A stretch of 64,000 bases of DNA from Siphonobacter curvatus (GTDB lineage Bacteria; Bacteroidota; Bacteroidia; Cytophagales; Spirosomataceae). Positions within the stretch are counted from its first letter, which is position 1, and every line of letters begins with the position of its first letter. Below, piece by piece: positions 27,757-36,092 of the stretch. The notes under the pieces were generated by a model. The model worked only from the letters and a program-made list of their open reading frames with translations, searched no databases and was not told the DNA's origin. The DNA lies in NCBI RefSeq assembly GCF_002943425.1, contig NZ_PTRA01000001.1, positions 2,604,001 through 2,668,000 on the forward strand, written 5' to 3'. The position numbers and the translations under genes are program-made.

Positions 27757-28291
27757 TCTATCCCGTTACCAGCAACTGCCGCAGTATTCCAGCAAAAGCT
27801 GGCGGAATCGCCTCTGGTTTGTAATCAATGCCCTGCTATTCGCCAGTAACTGGCCCATCCCCGTAAGTCTGAAAATCTGGATCTTACGTAAGTTTGGTGC
27901 AACGATTGGCACCGGGGTTATGATCAAACCCAGTGTGAACATTAAATTTCCCTGGCTTTTGGAAATTGGCGATTACGTCTGGATTGGCGAAGAAGTATGG
28001 ATCGATAATTTGGTTCAGGTTCGCATCGGTTCCAATGCCTGTCTGTCGCAGGGAGCCATGTTACTTTGCGGCAATCATAACTACAAATCCTCTCGCTTTG
28101 ACCTGATGACCGCTCCCATTACGCTCGAAGCTGGCGTCTGGATTGGTGCCAAGTCGATTGTATGCCCGGGAGTCACTTGTTTTTCCCATGCCATGTTAGC
28201 AGTGGGCTCAGTAGCTACGACTAACCTAGAGGCATATGGGATTTATCGGGGAAATCCAGCCGCAAAAGTACGCACCCGGGTGATTGAGTAA
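27728..28291 (+). CDS. WcaF-type hexapeptide acetyltransferase
   Basis: A 187-residue left-handed beta-helix acyltransferase close to colanic-acid acetyltransferase WcaF, which O-acetylates the growing polysaccharide using acetyl-CoA. Hexapeptide repeats run from about residue 55 (IGTGVMIKPSVNI) to the end, and the catalytic histidine is in CGNHNYKSS. It overlaps the GT2 gene by 29 nt. With Wzt's binding domain it raises the chance that acetylation marks the chain. Confidence 0.88.
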   Translation: MEKTYSGSVDLSRYQQLPQYSSKSWRNRLWFVINALLFASNWPIPVSLKIWILRKFGATIGTGVMIKPSVNIKFPWLLEIGDYVWIGEEVWIDNLVQVRIGSNACLSQGAMLLCGNHNYKSSRFDLMTAPITLEAGVWIGAKSIVCPGVTCFSHAMLAVGSVATTNLEAYGIYRGNPAAKVRTRVIE

Positions 28292-28520
28292 GTGTTCAGA
28301 CGTATCTATTGCCGCTCGGTATATCTTTGGTAGGTTTAGTACCGCTGGGCAGCCGTTTGTCAGCTTTTGTCAATTTTATCGATTATAAATCTAGACAAAT
28401 GGTGAAAGGCTACGTTTTGATTAGTAGTTTTAACAGATTTTTGGTGAAGTCCCTAGTAGAAGTACCTGGCAGTGCCCACCCGCCATACTTGATCGAACCA
28501 ACTGTATTGAGTCAAACGGT
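28292..28520 (+). other. spacer between acetyltransferase and WecA-like genes
   Basis: The 229-nt spacer has one open frame (TTG start at 28309, ATG at 28398) whose TGA overlaps the ATG of the next gene. Its translation resembles no known family, and the segment looks non-coding. No hairpin or clear promoter was seen. Confidence 0.4.
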
Positions 28521-29696
28521 ATGATAACAGCGTTACGTCAATTCCTGAACGAAGCATTTGTTCAGGTCATCATTTCCCTCCTTGCCGCATGTTGGCTTAC
28601 GGTTGAAGCAATTCCAGTCATTATAAACATCTCCCGGCTCCGTAACCTGATGAAGGAACCCGAAGCCCGGAGTGCTCACTCCAATAGAACGCCTACGCTG
28701 GGTGGTATTGCCATTTTTGCCGGTACGATGATCGGCTACTTTCTCTGGCAGCCCGACGGTGAAACACATCTGCACCATTTAGCCATTGCCGGTATCATTA
28801 TTCTGTTTTTCACAGGGGTCAAAGACGATATTTTGGTGATTGCTCCCATGAAAAAGATGCTGGCCCAGATTTTCGCCTCGGCTCTGGTCATCATTGGTGC
28901 GGATTTACGAATCAACGATTTCTTTGGAATTTTGGGTATTCACCAGATTCCTTACCTGATTAGCGTACTACTCACGGTATTCATCTTCATTGCCCTTACG
29001 AATGCGATCAACCTCATTGACGGGATCGATGGTCTAGCGGGCGGCATTGGATTGATTGCCTCGATGATTTTTGGTTCCTGGTTCCTGTTGAATGCTCAGT
29101 ATCCACTGGCCATTCTGGCGGCTTCTCTTTCGGGATCTTTGCTAGGGTTTATTCGCTTTAACTTTTCCCGAACCAGTAAGATTTTCATGGGTGATACGGG
29201 CTCGTTGATTCTGGGCTTCGTCCTGACGCTATTTGCCGTTAAATTCATTCACCTGAATACGGGAGCAGGAGCCATTCTCGACGCTCCTATTTTGGCCATT
29301 GTCGTGCTGGTGGTACCGATTTTCGATACGCTCCGCGTGTTTATCATTCGGATTATGGACGGTCGTTCTCCGTTTACTCCGGACAAAAACCATACGCACC
29401 ACATCCTACTGGCTCAGGGATTAAGTCACTTTCAGGCCACTTGTGCCCTTTGTGGATTAACAATTGGGCTAACAGGCTTTTTCCTGCTCATCCGTCATTC
29501 CATCACCACGAATCAAAGTCTGCTAATTTTAGTAGGTTTGTTTATTGCCTATAACTACGCAAGTTATCTGCTGATTCGTCGCGTGGGTTACGTCGATCCT
29601 TCGCTGGCGGATACGGCTCAGAAAAAGCAGATCAAACGCGAAGCCAAGGCCCGGCTTAAAAAGATCAAACGTCTTCGGAAAGTATACGAAAACTAG
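28521..29696 (+). CDS. WecA/MraY-family polyprenyl-phosphate sugar-1-phosphate transferase
   Basis: A 391-residue integral membrane enzyme with about ten to eleven helices that starts glycan assembly by moving a HexNAc-1-phosphate from UDP-HexNAc to undecaprenyl phosphate. The family motifs are present: RSAHSNRTPTLGGIAIF, GVKDDILVI (Mg-binding DD), NLIDGIDGLAGG, FMGDTGSLILG and KNHTHHIL. A strongly basic tail (KKQIKREAKARLKKIKRLRK) follows the last helix. WecA/TagO-like specificity is more likely than MraY because the gene closes a polysaccharide locus. A terminator follows directly. Confidence 0.9.
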   Translation: MITALRQFLNEAFVQVIISLLAACWLTVEAIPVIINISRLRNLMKEPEARSAHSNRTPTLGGIAIFAGTMIGYFLWQPDGETHLHHLAIAGIIILFFTGVKDDILVIAPMKKMLAQIFASALVIIGADLRINDFFGILGIHQIPYLISVLLTVFIFIALTNAINLIDGIDGLAGGIGLIASMIFGSWFLLNAQYPLAILAASLSGSLLGFIRFNFSRTSKIFMGDTGSLILGFVLTLFAVKFIHLNTGAGAILDAPILAIVVLVVPIFDTLRVFIIRIMDGRSPFTPDKNHTHHILLAQGLSHFQATCALCGLTIGLTGFFLLIRHSITTNQSLLILVGLFIAYNYASYLLIRRVGYVDPSLADTAQKKQIKREAKARLKKIKRLRKVYEN

Positions 29697-29710
29697 CTTT
29701 TCCGAAACGA

Positions 29711-29735
29711 AAACACCGGCTCATCACCGGTGTTT
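29711..29735 (+). terminator. rho-independent terminator ending the polysaccharide locus
   Basis: The stem AAACACCGG / CCGGTGTTT with a 7-nt loop lies 15 nt after the WecA-like stop and runs into TTTTTTTG on the plus strand. The minus strand also has a T-rich exit (TTTTCGTTTCGG), so it could terminate the convergent esterase gene as well. Confidence 0.9.
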
Positions 29736-29752
29736 TTTTGTTGTTAGAGTTC

Positions 29753-30577
29753 TTACTTCTGACGATCAAAGTATGTACGCATGTAGAGTAACTGATACGG
29801 CAGGGCATTGCTCCAGTACGGCCAATTATGCCCACCAGGGCGACTAATGAAGTCATGGGGAATGTTCCGCTCCAGCAGTTTGTCGTGCAGATTACAGTTT
29901 ACCCGATAGAAAAAATCTTCACTTCCGCAGTCAATAATCAGTGCTAGGGAATTTGGCGTCAGCAGATGCACCAGATTGATAACGGTATTCTGCTCCCATT
30001 TCTCCGGAGCCTGAGCGTAGGTACCCAGGCGTTTGGCGATATCCCAGTTATTGGGGAAAGGCCGAAAATCGACACCGCCGCTCATACTGCCCGCCACACC
30101 AAATACATCCTGGTGCCGAAAAGCCAGATACAACGCTCCGTGACCACCCATACTCAGGCCCGTAATACCCCGGTGCTGACGGTCTTTTAGCGTTTTGTAA
30201 TGTTCATCGATCCAATTAACTAATTCGGTAGCCACGTATGTTTCGTACTTATACGATGGATCTACGGGGCTATCGAAATACCAGCTAGAAAACTGCCCAT
30301 CCGGACATACGATGATTTGCTGGTAGGCATCAGCCCATTGCCCGATGGTGGGCATTTTCTTGGCCCAGTCGCTGTAGTTACCGCTGTAGCCATGTAACAC
30401 GTACACCGTCGGAAAGGCTTTTCCGGCCGTATACGAATCGGGTGTAATGACGACCGCTTTAATCGATTTTTTCATGGAGGCACTGTAGGTATTGACAGTG
30501 TCTACTTTGGCGGCTTGGCTATATTCAGCCTTACCAAACCATACACAAAACAGGAGAAGAGTACAAAGGGTACGCAT
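29753..30577 (-). CDS. secreted alpha/beta-hydrolase, putative esterase (esterase D / feruloyl-esterase type)
   Basis: A 274-residue protein with an N-terminal signal peptide (LCTLLLFCVWFGKAEYSQA) and an alpha/beta-hydrolase fold of the Putative_esterase family. The nucleophile is the serine in GLSMGGHGAL; the acid is probably D in IDCGSEDFF and the histidine is in PGGHNWPYW. It would act in the periplasm or outside on ester bonds. An acyl ester on the locus's own glycan is one possible substrate, but neither sequence nor operon structure shows this. Confidence 0.88.
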   Translation of the reverse strand: MRTLCTLLLFCVWFGKAEYSQAAKVDTVNTYSASMKKSIKAVVITPDSYTAGKAFPTVYVLHGYSGNYSDWAKKMPTIGQWADAYQQIIVCPDGQFSSWYFDSPVDPSYKYETYVATELVNWIDEHYKTLKDRQHRGITGLSMGGHGALYLAFRHQDVFGVAGSMSGGVDFRPFPNNWDIAKRLGTYAQAPEKWEQNTVINLVHLLTPNSLALIIDCGSEDFFYRVNCNLHDKLLERNIPHDFISRPGGHNWPYWSNALPYQLLYMRTYFDRQK

Positions 30578-30588
30578 ACGAAAAGAAA

Positions 30589-30623
30589 GAAAAGTTTACG
30601 GGACGAATATGCGGAAACTTTTC
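30589..30623 (-). terminator. probable terminator after the CheB gene
   Basis: A 9-bp stem (GAAAAGTTT / AAACTTTTC) with a 17-nt loop follows the cheB stop by about 50 nt on the minus strand and is followed by TTTCTTTTCG. It would separate the sensory operon from the esterase gene. Confidence 0.5.
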
Positions 30624-30675
30624 CGGGCTAGTTCTCCGGTAGTGCCTGATTTTTTCGTGAATGTGTTTGCTCTCC

Positions 30676-31257
30676 TTAGCTGAGGGAATTGAGGTAAGCA
30701 GCCAGTTCGTCCATCGAGAAAATGTAATCAATGACCGTATGCGTAATGGCATGCTGCGGCATAAATGGAGCCTGAGCGGTTTCCGGATGCTGGGCAATGG
30801 TCAGTCCACCCGCTTTTTTAATAGCCGTCAGCCCAGCCGTACCGTCAGCATTCGCCCCGGAAAGCAGTACGCCCACCGTTGCCGAACCGAAGGTATCCGC
30901 TGCGGATTCGAAGGTTACATCGAGGGAAGGACGACTGTAGTTCACTTTTTCCGAAGCATCCAGGGCAAAGATCCGTTCCTGTTCAATCAGCAGGTGGTAG
31001 TCCGCCGGAGCAATGTAAATATTTCCTTTTTCCAGCGTGTCTTTATCTTCTACTTCGCGAATGGGAATCCGGGTTCGAGTAGCAAACAAATCGGCCAGCG
31101 TGGAATCCACGGAGCTTTTGCGGTGCAGCACAATGACCAGAGCAAAAGGCATCGGAACCTTCAAATTGGGTAATAACTTCATCAACGCATCAATACTACC
31201 CATTGATCCGCCAATGACAACCAGCTTTTGTGAGGGGTTTAGTGAATTTTCCGCCAT
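30676..31257 (-). CDS. cheB: CheB-type protein-glutamate methylesterase without receiver domain
   Basis: A 193-residue protein that is only the CheB catalytic domain, which removes methyl groups from (or deamidates) receptor glutamates. The catalytic triad is visible: S18 in GGSMGS, H45 in IVLHR and D138 in SGANADGT. Normal chemotaxis CheB has an N-terminal receiver; it is absent, so activity cannot be switched by its own phosphorylation, though the lone receiver encoded in the operon could act in trans. It overlaps cheR by 19 nt. Last gene of the operon. Confidence 0.9.
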   Translation of the reverse strand: MAENSLNPSQKLVVIGGSMGSIDALMKLLPNLKVPMPFALVIVLHRKSSVDSTLADLFATRTRIPIREVEDKDTLEKGNIYIAPADYHLLIEQERIFALDASEKVNYSRPSLDVTFESAADTFGSATVGVLLSGANADGTAGLTAIKKAGGLTIAQHPETAQAPFMPQHAITHTVIDYIFSMDELAAYLNSLS

Positions 31258-32048
31258 ATTTTCTCTCGGTTCAACTGCCGGTACTGGGCAGCAACGCTTG
31301 AAAACTTCAGCGTTTCCTTAGAGCCCAGAGCCAGATATCCCAGCGATCCCAGACTTTCATCAAAGAGGCGTAATACCGTCTCCTGCAAGTCTTTATCGAA
31401 GTAGATTAAGACGTTCCGGCAAAGGATTAAATCAAACTCATTGAAGGAGCGATCAGATACTAAATTGTGCGTAGAAAAGATCATCTTTTCACTCAATTCT
31501 TCCCTGAATTTCACCTGTCCGTAATGAGCGGTGTAGTAGGAAGAAAAATCCTGAATTCCTCCAGATAAAATGTAATTTTCGGAGTATTGTTTCAAATGCG
31601 GTAAAGGAAAAATTCCCTTACGGGCCTTCTCTAGTACCGTTGGATTCAGATCAGTAGCGTATAATAAAGATTTATGCAGAAGATTTAATTCTTTCAGCAA
31701 AATAGCCATGGAGTACACCTCTTCGCCCGTTGAACAGCCCGCGTGCCAAATTCGAATAAACGGCTTTGATCCTAAACTGGGCAATACCTCCGTTCGCAGT
31801 GTTTTATAAAACTGGGGATCACGGAACATTTCGGTTACATTAACCGTAATTTCCTCCACAAATCGCTGTAAGTAGGTGGGGTCAGATTTGATTCGGTAGC
31901 GAAGTTCCGCAAAGCTGGGAAACTTATCTAACGAACACAGCCGCAAGATTCGTCGTTTGAGAGAAGCTTTTGAATAATTCGTAAAATCGTATCCGTATAA
32001 TTCAAATAAATCACTCAACAAAATAGTTATTTCATCCTCTTCAATCAT
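31239..32048 (-). CDS. cheR: CheR-type protein-glutamate O-methyltransferase
   Basis: A 269-residue SAM-dependent methyltransferase. The N-terminal helical domain (to about residue 75) is followed by the SAM site IRIWHAGCSTGEEVYSMA, with the GCSTGEE signature of CheR, and the late FDLILCRNVLIYFDKDLQ motif, also diagnostic. No chemoreceptor gene lies nearby, so the methylation target is unknown; the coiled-coil region of the neighbouring hybrid kinase is a candidate (inference). 14 nt separate it from the receiver gene. Confidence 0.92.
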   Translation of the reverse strand: MIEEDEITILLSDLFELYGYDFTNYSKASLKRRILRLCSLDKFPSFAELRYRIKSDPTYLQRFVEEITVNVTEMFRDPQFYKTLRTEVLPSLGSKPFIRIWHAGCSTGEEVYSMAILLKELNLLHKSLLYATDLNPTVLEKARKGIFPLPHLKQYSENYILSGGIQDFSSYYTAHYGQVKFREELSEKMIFSTHNLVSDRSFNEFDLILCRNVLIYFDKDLQETVLRLFDESLGSLGYLALGSKETLKFSSVAAQYRQLNREKIWRKIH

Positions 32049-32062
32049 AGTACTCTATCCGG

Positions 32063-32428
32063 TTACACCCGATTCAGTAGAGCTAGTAAGCGGTCTACGT
32101 CAATCGGTTTAGAAATATATTCCGTCGCTCCGGCACGCAGGCATTTTTCCCGATCTCCTACCATTGCCTGAGCTGTTACGGCAAAAATGGGCGTATTCCG
32201 CCGGTGTTCGATCGCCTGTATCAGGGGCATTGCCTCGTATCCATCCATTTCGGGCATCATCATGTCAATTAAAATGGCATCAATGATTTCATCCGTTCGC
32301 AGTAAATCCAGAGCCTCCTGAGCACTCACACACGAAAGGCATTCGTAGGATTTGGACCGTAAGGTAGCCGTTAATGCGAAGATATTTTTAGCATCATCAT
32401 CGATGATCAATACGCGTTTTTTACCCAT
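32063..32428 (-). CDS. stand-alone response-regulator receiver protein
   Basis: A 121-residue CheY-like receiver domain without output domain. It has the acidic pair IIDDDAKN, the phospho-acceptor aspartate in ILIDMMMPEMDG, and the conserved lysine in YISKPIDVDRLL. The ATG at 32428 is preferred; an ATG at 32452 would add eight residues. It closely resembles the third receiver of the neighbouring hybrid kinase. Probably takes phosphate from that kinase and acts on CheB/CheR or an unknown target. Confidence 0.9.
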   Translation of the reverse strand: MGKKRVLIIDDDAKNIFALTATLRSKSYECLSCVSAQEALDLLRTDEIIDAILIDMMMPEMDGYEAMPLIQAIEHRRNTPIFAVTAQAMVGDREKCLRAGATEYISKPIDVDRLLALLNRV

Positions 32429-32472
32429 AGCGAATGCTTCGTTAGAAAACAAAATCGTTCCAGCCGATCCCC

Positions 32473-35400
32473 TTAAGATCGTTCGTACAACCAGACCCGT
32501 AACAGCGACAGCAACTGATCAACATCCACGGGTTTAGTAATGTAATCCGATGCCCCAGCCTGAATACATTTTTCCCGGTCACCCGTCATGGCTTTAGCCG
32601 TAACGGCAATGACTGGTAAATCTTTCCACTGATAATTTTGTCGGATTTTACGGGCCGTTTCGTAGCCGTCCATTTGCGGCATCATCATGTCCAGCAGTAC
32701 CACATCAATCGTCGAATTTTCCTGTAATTTTTCCAGTGCTTCCTTACCATCCAAGGCCGTAATAACGTTCATTTTATAATTCTCCAGGGCTTTCGACAGC
32801 GAGAAAATATTCCGAATATCATCATCGGCTACCAGTACGGTTTTGTTATGCAAAATCTGACTCAATTCACCCAGCTTTTTCGGACCACCCGAGGCCTGAG
32901 CCGACTGCTTCTGGTCTTCTACCAAATGCAGGAATAGTGACACTTCGTCAAGCATTCGCTGGTACGAATGGGCCGTTTTGACGATGATCGAATCCGCGTA
33001 CTTTTTGATGCGTAATTCTTCCGACATGGACAGGCTCTTACCCGTAAAAATAATGATTGGGAAGTTCTCCAATCCCGGATTACGTTTGGCCGCTTCGAGC
33101 ATTTCGTAAGATTTCGTATCGGGTATACCCATGTCCAGAATGACACAGTCTACTTCGTTCCGTTTCAACGCTTCAACGCCCTGTGATATATCGCTTTTCA
33201 GTTCGGAATTGATGTTGAATGTCTCCAGGAAGTACGCCAACGCTTTCGCATGCTTAGGGTTATCCTCGATGATGAGGACTTTCTTCGGATTCCGGTTCAG
33301 TACATACTCGATCTTCTTGAATACCTCATGCATCTGTTCGTAAGCCATAGGCTTGTCTACGAAGTCGACAGCTCCTTTCATCAGACTCTCGTTTTTCAGC
33401 TTATGAGACGACATGATGTGTACGGGGATGTGACGCGTTTGCGGATCGGCCTTCAACGCATCCATGACTTCCCAACCGCTCATGACGGGCAACTGAATAT
33501 CCAGAAGAATACCCATGGGTTTGTAGTGGCTGGCCAGTTTCAATCCTTCATCGCCACGAACCGAAACAATGCCCTTGTATCCTTTCCGTCGGGCGTAATC
33601 CAGCAGAGATTTGGCAAAGGCGGTATCATCCTCGATGATCAATATACTCTTGTCATTTTCTTGAATACTTTGCCGATCATCGGGAATACTTTCGGGAATG
33701 GATGAGCTAATAAACTGGGGCGACTCTTCTTTCACCGGAGCCGGTGTGGGCGTTTCTACTTCGGCTTTCCGCGATACGATTTGTACCACGGGCTCATGTA
33801 CCGTAAGGGCATACACGTTTGAAACGGGAATCCGAACCGTGAACTCACTACCCTGATTCGCTTCACTAACCAGTACCAACTCTCCACCCAGCAGTTTCAC
33901 TAGTTCGCGGCTAATCGACAGACCCAGCCCCGTTCCGCCGTACTTGCGTTTGGTAGAGCCATCGGCCTGCTGGAAGGCTTCAAAAATAAGTTGTTGTTTT
34001 TCGCGAGGAATGCCAATACCCGTATCCTTCACCACAAAGTCAATCATGCCGGGCCGTTCCGCATCGTTCTTCACGATAACCGATACCGAACCCGTGGCGG
34101 TAAACTTAATGGCATTCGAGAGCAAATTCTTCAGAATCTGACCCAGTCGCATCCGGTCTGTTTCGATGACACCGGGAGTATTGGGTTCTACGCTAATGGC
34201 AAATTCCAGATTTTTTTCTTTCGCTAAGGGCGTGAACAAGGCCCGGAGTTCTTCCAGAATATCCGAGATGGCCACGTTCAAATATTCGAGTTTCATCTGC
34301 CCTGCTTCAATTTTAGACAGGTCCAGAATCTCATCAATCAATCCTAATAATCCATTCCCCGAAGACTGAATGACTTTCGCGTATTCAATCTGATCTTTCG
34401 ATAAATTGTCTTCTGAATTTTCGGCTAGTAATCGACTTAATAAAAGTATGGAGTTAAGCGGCGTACGCAACTCGTGCGACATATTCGCCAGAAATTCTGA
34501 TTTGTACCGAGTCGTTAATTCTAGCTCTTCCGCCTTCTTCTGAATTTCGTCGTTCTTTTCTTCGAGCAAGACACTCCGCTCTTCTAATTCCGTATTAGTT
34601 TGCAGTAGTTCTTCCTGTTGTACCCGTAATTCTTCTTCTGAAGCTTGTAGCTTTTGAGCCTGAGCTTCCAACTCTGCATTCAGGTTTTCCAGTTCATTAT
34701 GTTGAGCCTGTAGTTCCTCCGCTTGAGCCTGCGTTTCTTCCAGGAAATTCTGTAGTTTGATATAGTCTAAAGCAGCATTGGTAGCTACGGCCAGATCATC
34801 CTGATTGCTCCTTAAAAACTCCAGTTCTAATTCACTGGGTTTTTGTAAAAACCCGAGTTCAATTACCCCAATACAACTCCCCGCGTAAAGCAAAGGCAGT
34901 ACAACTAATGCCTGAATTGGGGCCGTTCCTAGCGAAGAAGTGATGGGCAGATAATCGGTGGGTAAATCTTCGATTACTCGTATTTTTTTCTGCTCAATAG
35001 CCTGGCCCAAAATTCCCTGACCCGCGTATACGAATTCCGGTACTTCTACGACGGCCTGACTCCCCGCCAAACTAAATTTAGAGCTGGTATCAATAAAATA
35101 TACCGTTCCTACGGGAGCTTTAACGTAGTTGGTAATTGTCTCGATCATACGGGCAGCCAACGTTTTAAAATTACGCTCGCCCGCAATGGCCGTACTTAAT
35201 TCAACTGCTCCGGTTTGTAGCCAATCCCGCCGCTGTAAATCAGTAAAGGTCGTTTCCAAAGATCCTACCATACCGTTTAAAGCTCTGGAAATCCGGCCAA
35301 GTTCGTCGTCTTTATCATCGGCACTTCGTACCGAGTAATCTCCGTCTGAAATCTTAGCTGCCACGCCTTCTATCGCTACAATTCGTCGGACGGATTCATC

Positions 35401-36084
35401 GTATTGTTGTTGAGCTAATTGCTGTTGAACTAAGCGGCTATCTAAATCTCTTTTGATTCGAATATAGGCATACGCTGTGATTAACGTTGAAATAATGGCA
35501 GCAATTGCTAATAAAACAGGAGTGAAATTGATGTAGAATTGCTGCTTATCGATGCGATTTTGAAGTACAGAAGTTTCGTGCTTCTTAATTCGCTCTACTG
35601 CTACTCGAAGATCATCCATGATCTTCTTCCCTACCGCCATCTCCTCGTTTTGCTGAGCTGTATCACGCGTCATGTACTTAGCCCGCCGAGCCCGATTGAT
35701 AATCTTCTGCATCTGGTCGAACTTGGCCGTATAAAGCTCCTTTACCTGACTTAAGCTCTGTTGCTGAGCTACATTATCCTGCGTCAGGTCTTTTAACCTG
35801 GTATACGTAGCATTTACTTTTTCATAAGCACCGTTATAGGGATTTAGATAATCCGAATCCAGCGTTAGCAGAAACCCGCGTTGTCCAGTTTCTGCATCTT
35901 TCATGTACGAGATGATGTTCTCCGATTCTAGTATCACCTGATTGGTATGATTTACTAGTTTCGAGTTATCAATTAATCCCTGGATACTGTAGAAAGAAGC
36001 CGCTAAACTAATGAGCAGTAATACCGTAGAAACGGAAAATACGACCTGCAATTGTCGTATTACGGAATGCGTTGTTTTAGGCAT
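32473..36084 (-). CDS. hybrid sensor histidine kinase: CHASE3-HAMP-GAF-kinase-three receivers
   Basis: A 1203-residue membrane sensor. Domains in order: first membrane helix about 13-33; periplasmic CHASE3 about 40-180 (with the DAETGQRGFLLT signature); second helix about 188-208; HAMP about 208-285; GAF about 295-440; a long coiled coil about 445-528; HisKA with H537 in SHELRTPLN; HATPase to about 757 (GTGLGLSISREL); receiver 1 (D862), receiver 2 (D984) and receiver 3 (D1132). All three phospho-acceptors are present. It lies 8 nt after the PAS kinase and 20 nt before the receiver gene, hence co-transcribed. The signal is unknown. Confidence 0.93.
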   Translation of the reverse strand: MPKTTHSVIRQLQVVFSVSTVLLLISLAASFYSIQGLIDNSKLVNHTNQVILESENIISYMKDAETGQRGFLLTLDSDYLNPYNGAYEKVNATYTRLKDLTQDNVAQQQSLSQVKELYTAKFDQMQKIINRARRAKYMTRDTAQQNEEMAVGKKIMDDLRVAVERIKKHETSVLQNRIDKQQFYINFTPVLLAIAAIISTLITAYAYIRIKRDLDSRLVQQQLAQQQYDESVRRIVAIEGVAAKISDGDYSVRSADDKDDELGRISRALNGMVGSLETTFTDLQRRDWLQTGAVELSTAIAGERNFKTLAARMIETITNYVKAPVGTVYFIDTSSKFSLAGSQAVVEVPEFVYAGQGILGQAIEQKKIRVIEDLPTDYLPITSSLGTAPIQALVVLPLLYAGSCIGVIELGFLQKPSELELEFLRSNQDDLAVATNAALDYIKLQNFLEETQAQAEELQAQHNELENLNAELEAQAQKLQASEEELRVQQEELLQTNTELEERSVLLEEKNDEIQKKAEELELTTRYKSEFLANMSHELRTPLNSILLLSRLLAENSEDNLSKDQIEYAKVIQSSGNGLLGLIDEILDLSKIEAGQMKLEYLNVAISDILEELRALFTPLAKEKNLEFAISVEPNTPGVIETDRMRLGQILKNLLSNAIKFTATGSVSVIVKNDAERPGMIDFVVKDTGIGIPREKQQLIFEAFQQADGSTKRKYGGTGLGLSISRELVKLLGGELVLVSEANQGSEFTVRIPVSNVYALTVHEPVVQIVSRKAEVETPTPAPVKEESPQFISSSIPESIPDDRQSIQENDKSILIIEDDTAFAKSLLDYARRKGYKGIVSVRGDEGLKLASHYKPMGILLDIQLPVMSGWEVMDALKADPQTRHIPVHIMSSHKLKNESLMKGAVDFVDKPMAYEQMHEVFKKIEYVLNRNPKKVLIIEDNPKHAKALAYFLETFNINSELKSDISQGVEALKRNEVDCVILDMGIPDTKSYEMLEAAKRNPGLENFPIIIFTGKSLSMSEELRIKKYADSIIVKTAHSYQRMLDEVSLFLHLVEDQKQSAQASGGPKKLGELSQILHNKTVLVADDDIRNIFSLSKALENYKMNVITALDGKEALEKLQENSTIDVVLLDMMMPQMDGYETARKIRQNYQWKDLPVIAVTAKAMTGDREKCIQAGASDYITKPVDVDQLLSLLRVWLYERS

Positions 36085-36092
36085 GGTAACTA

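Noticed and set aside
28309-28524. 71-codon open frame between acetyltransferase and WecA-like genes
   Set aside because: TTG start, no recognisable homology or ribosome site, low-complexity translation. The TGA/ATG overlap with the next gene can be chance.
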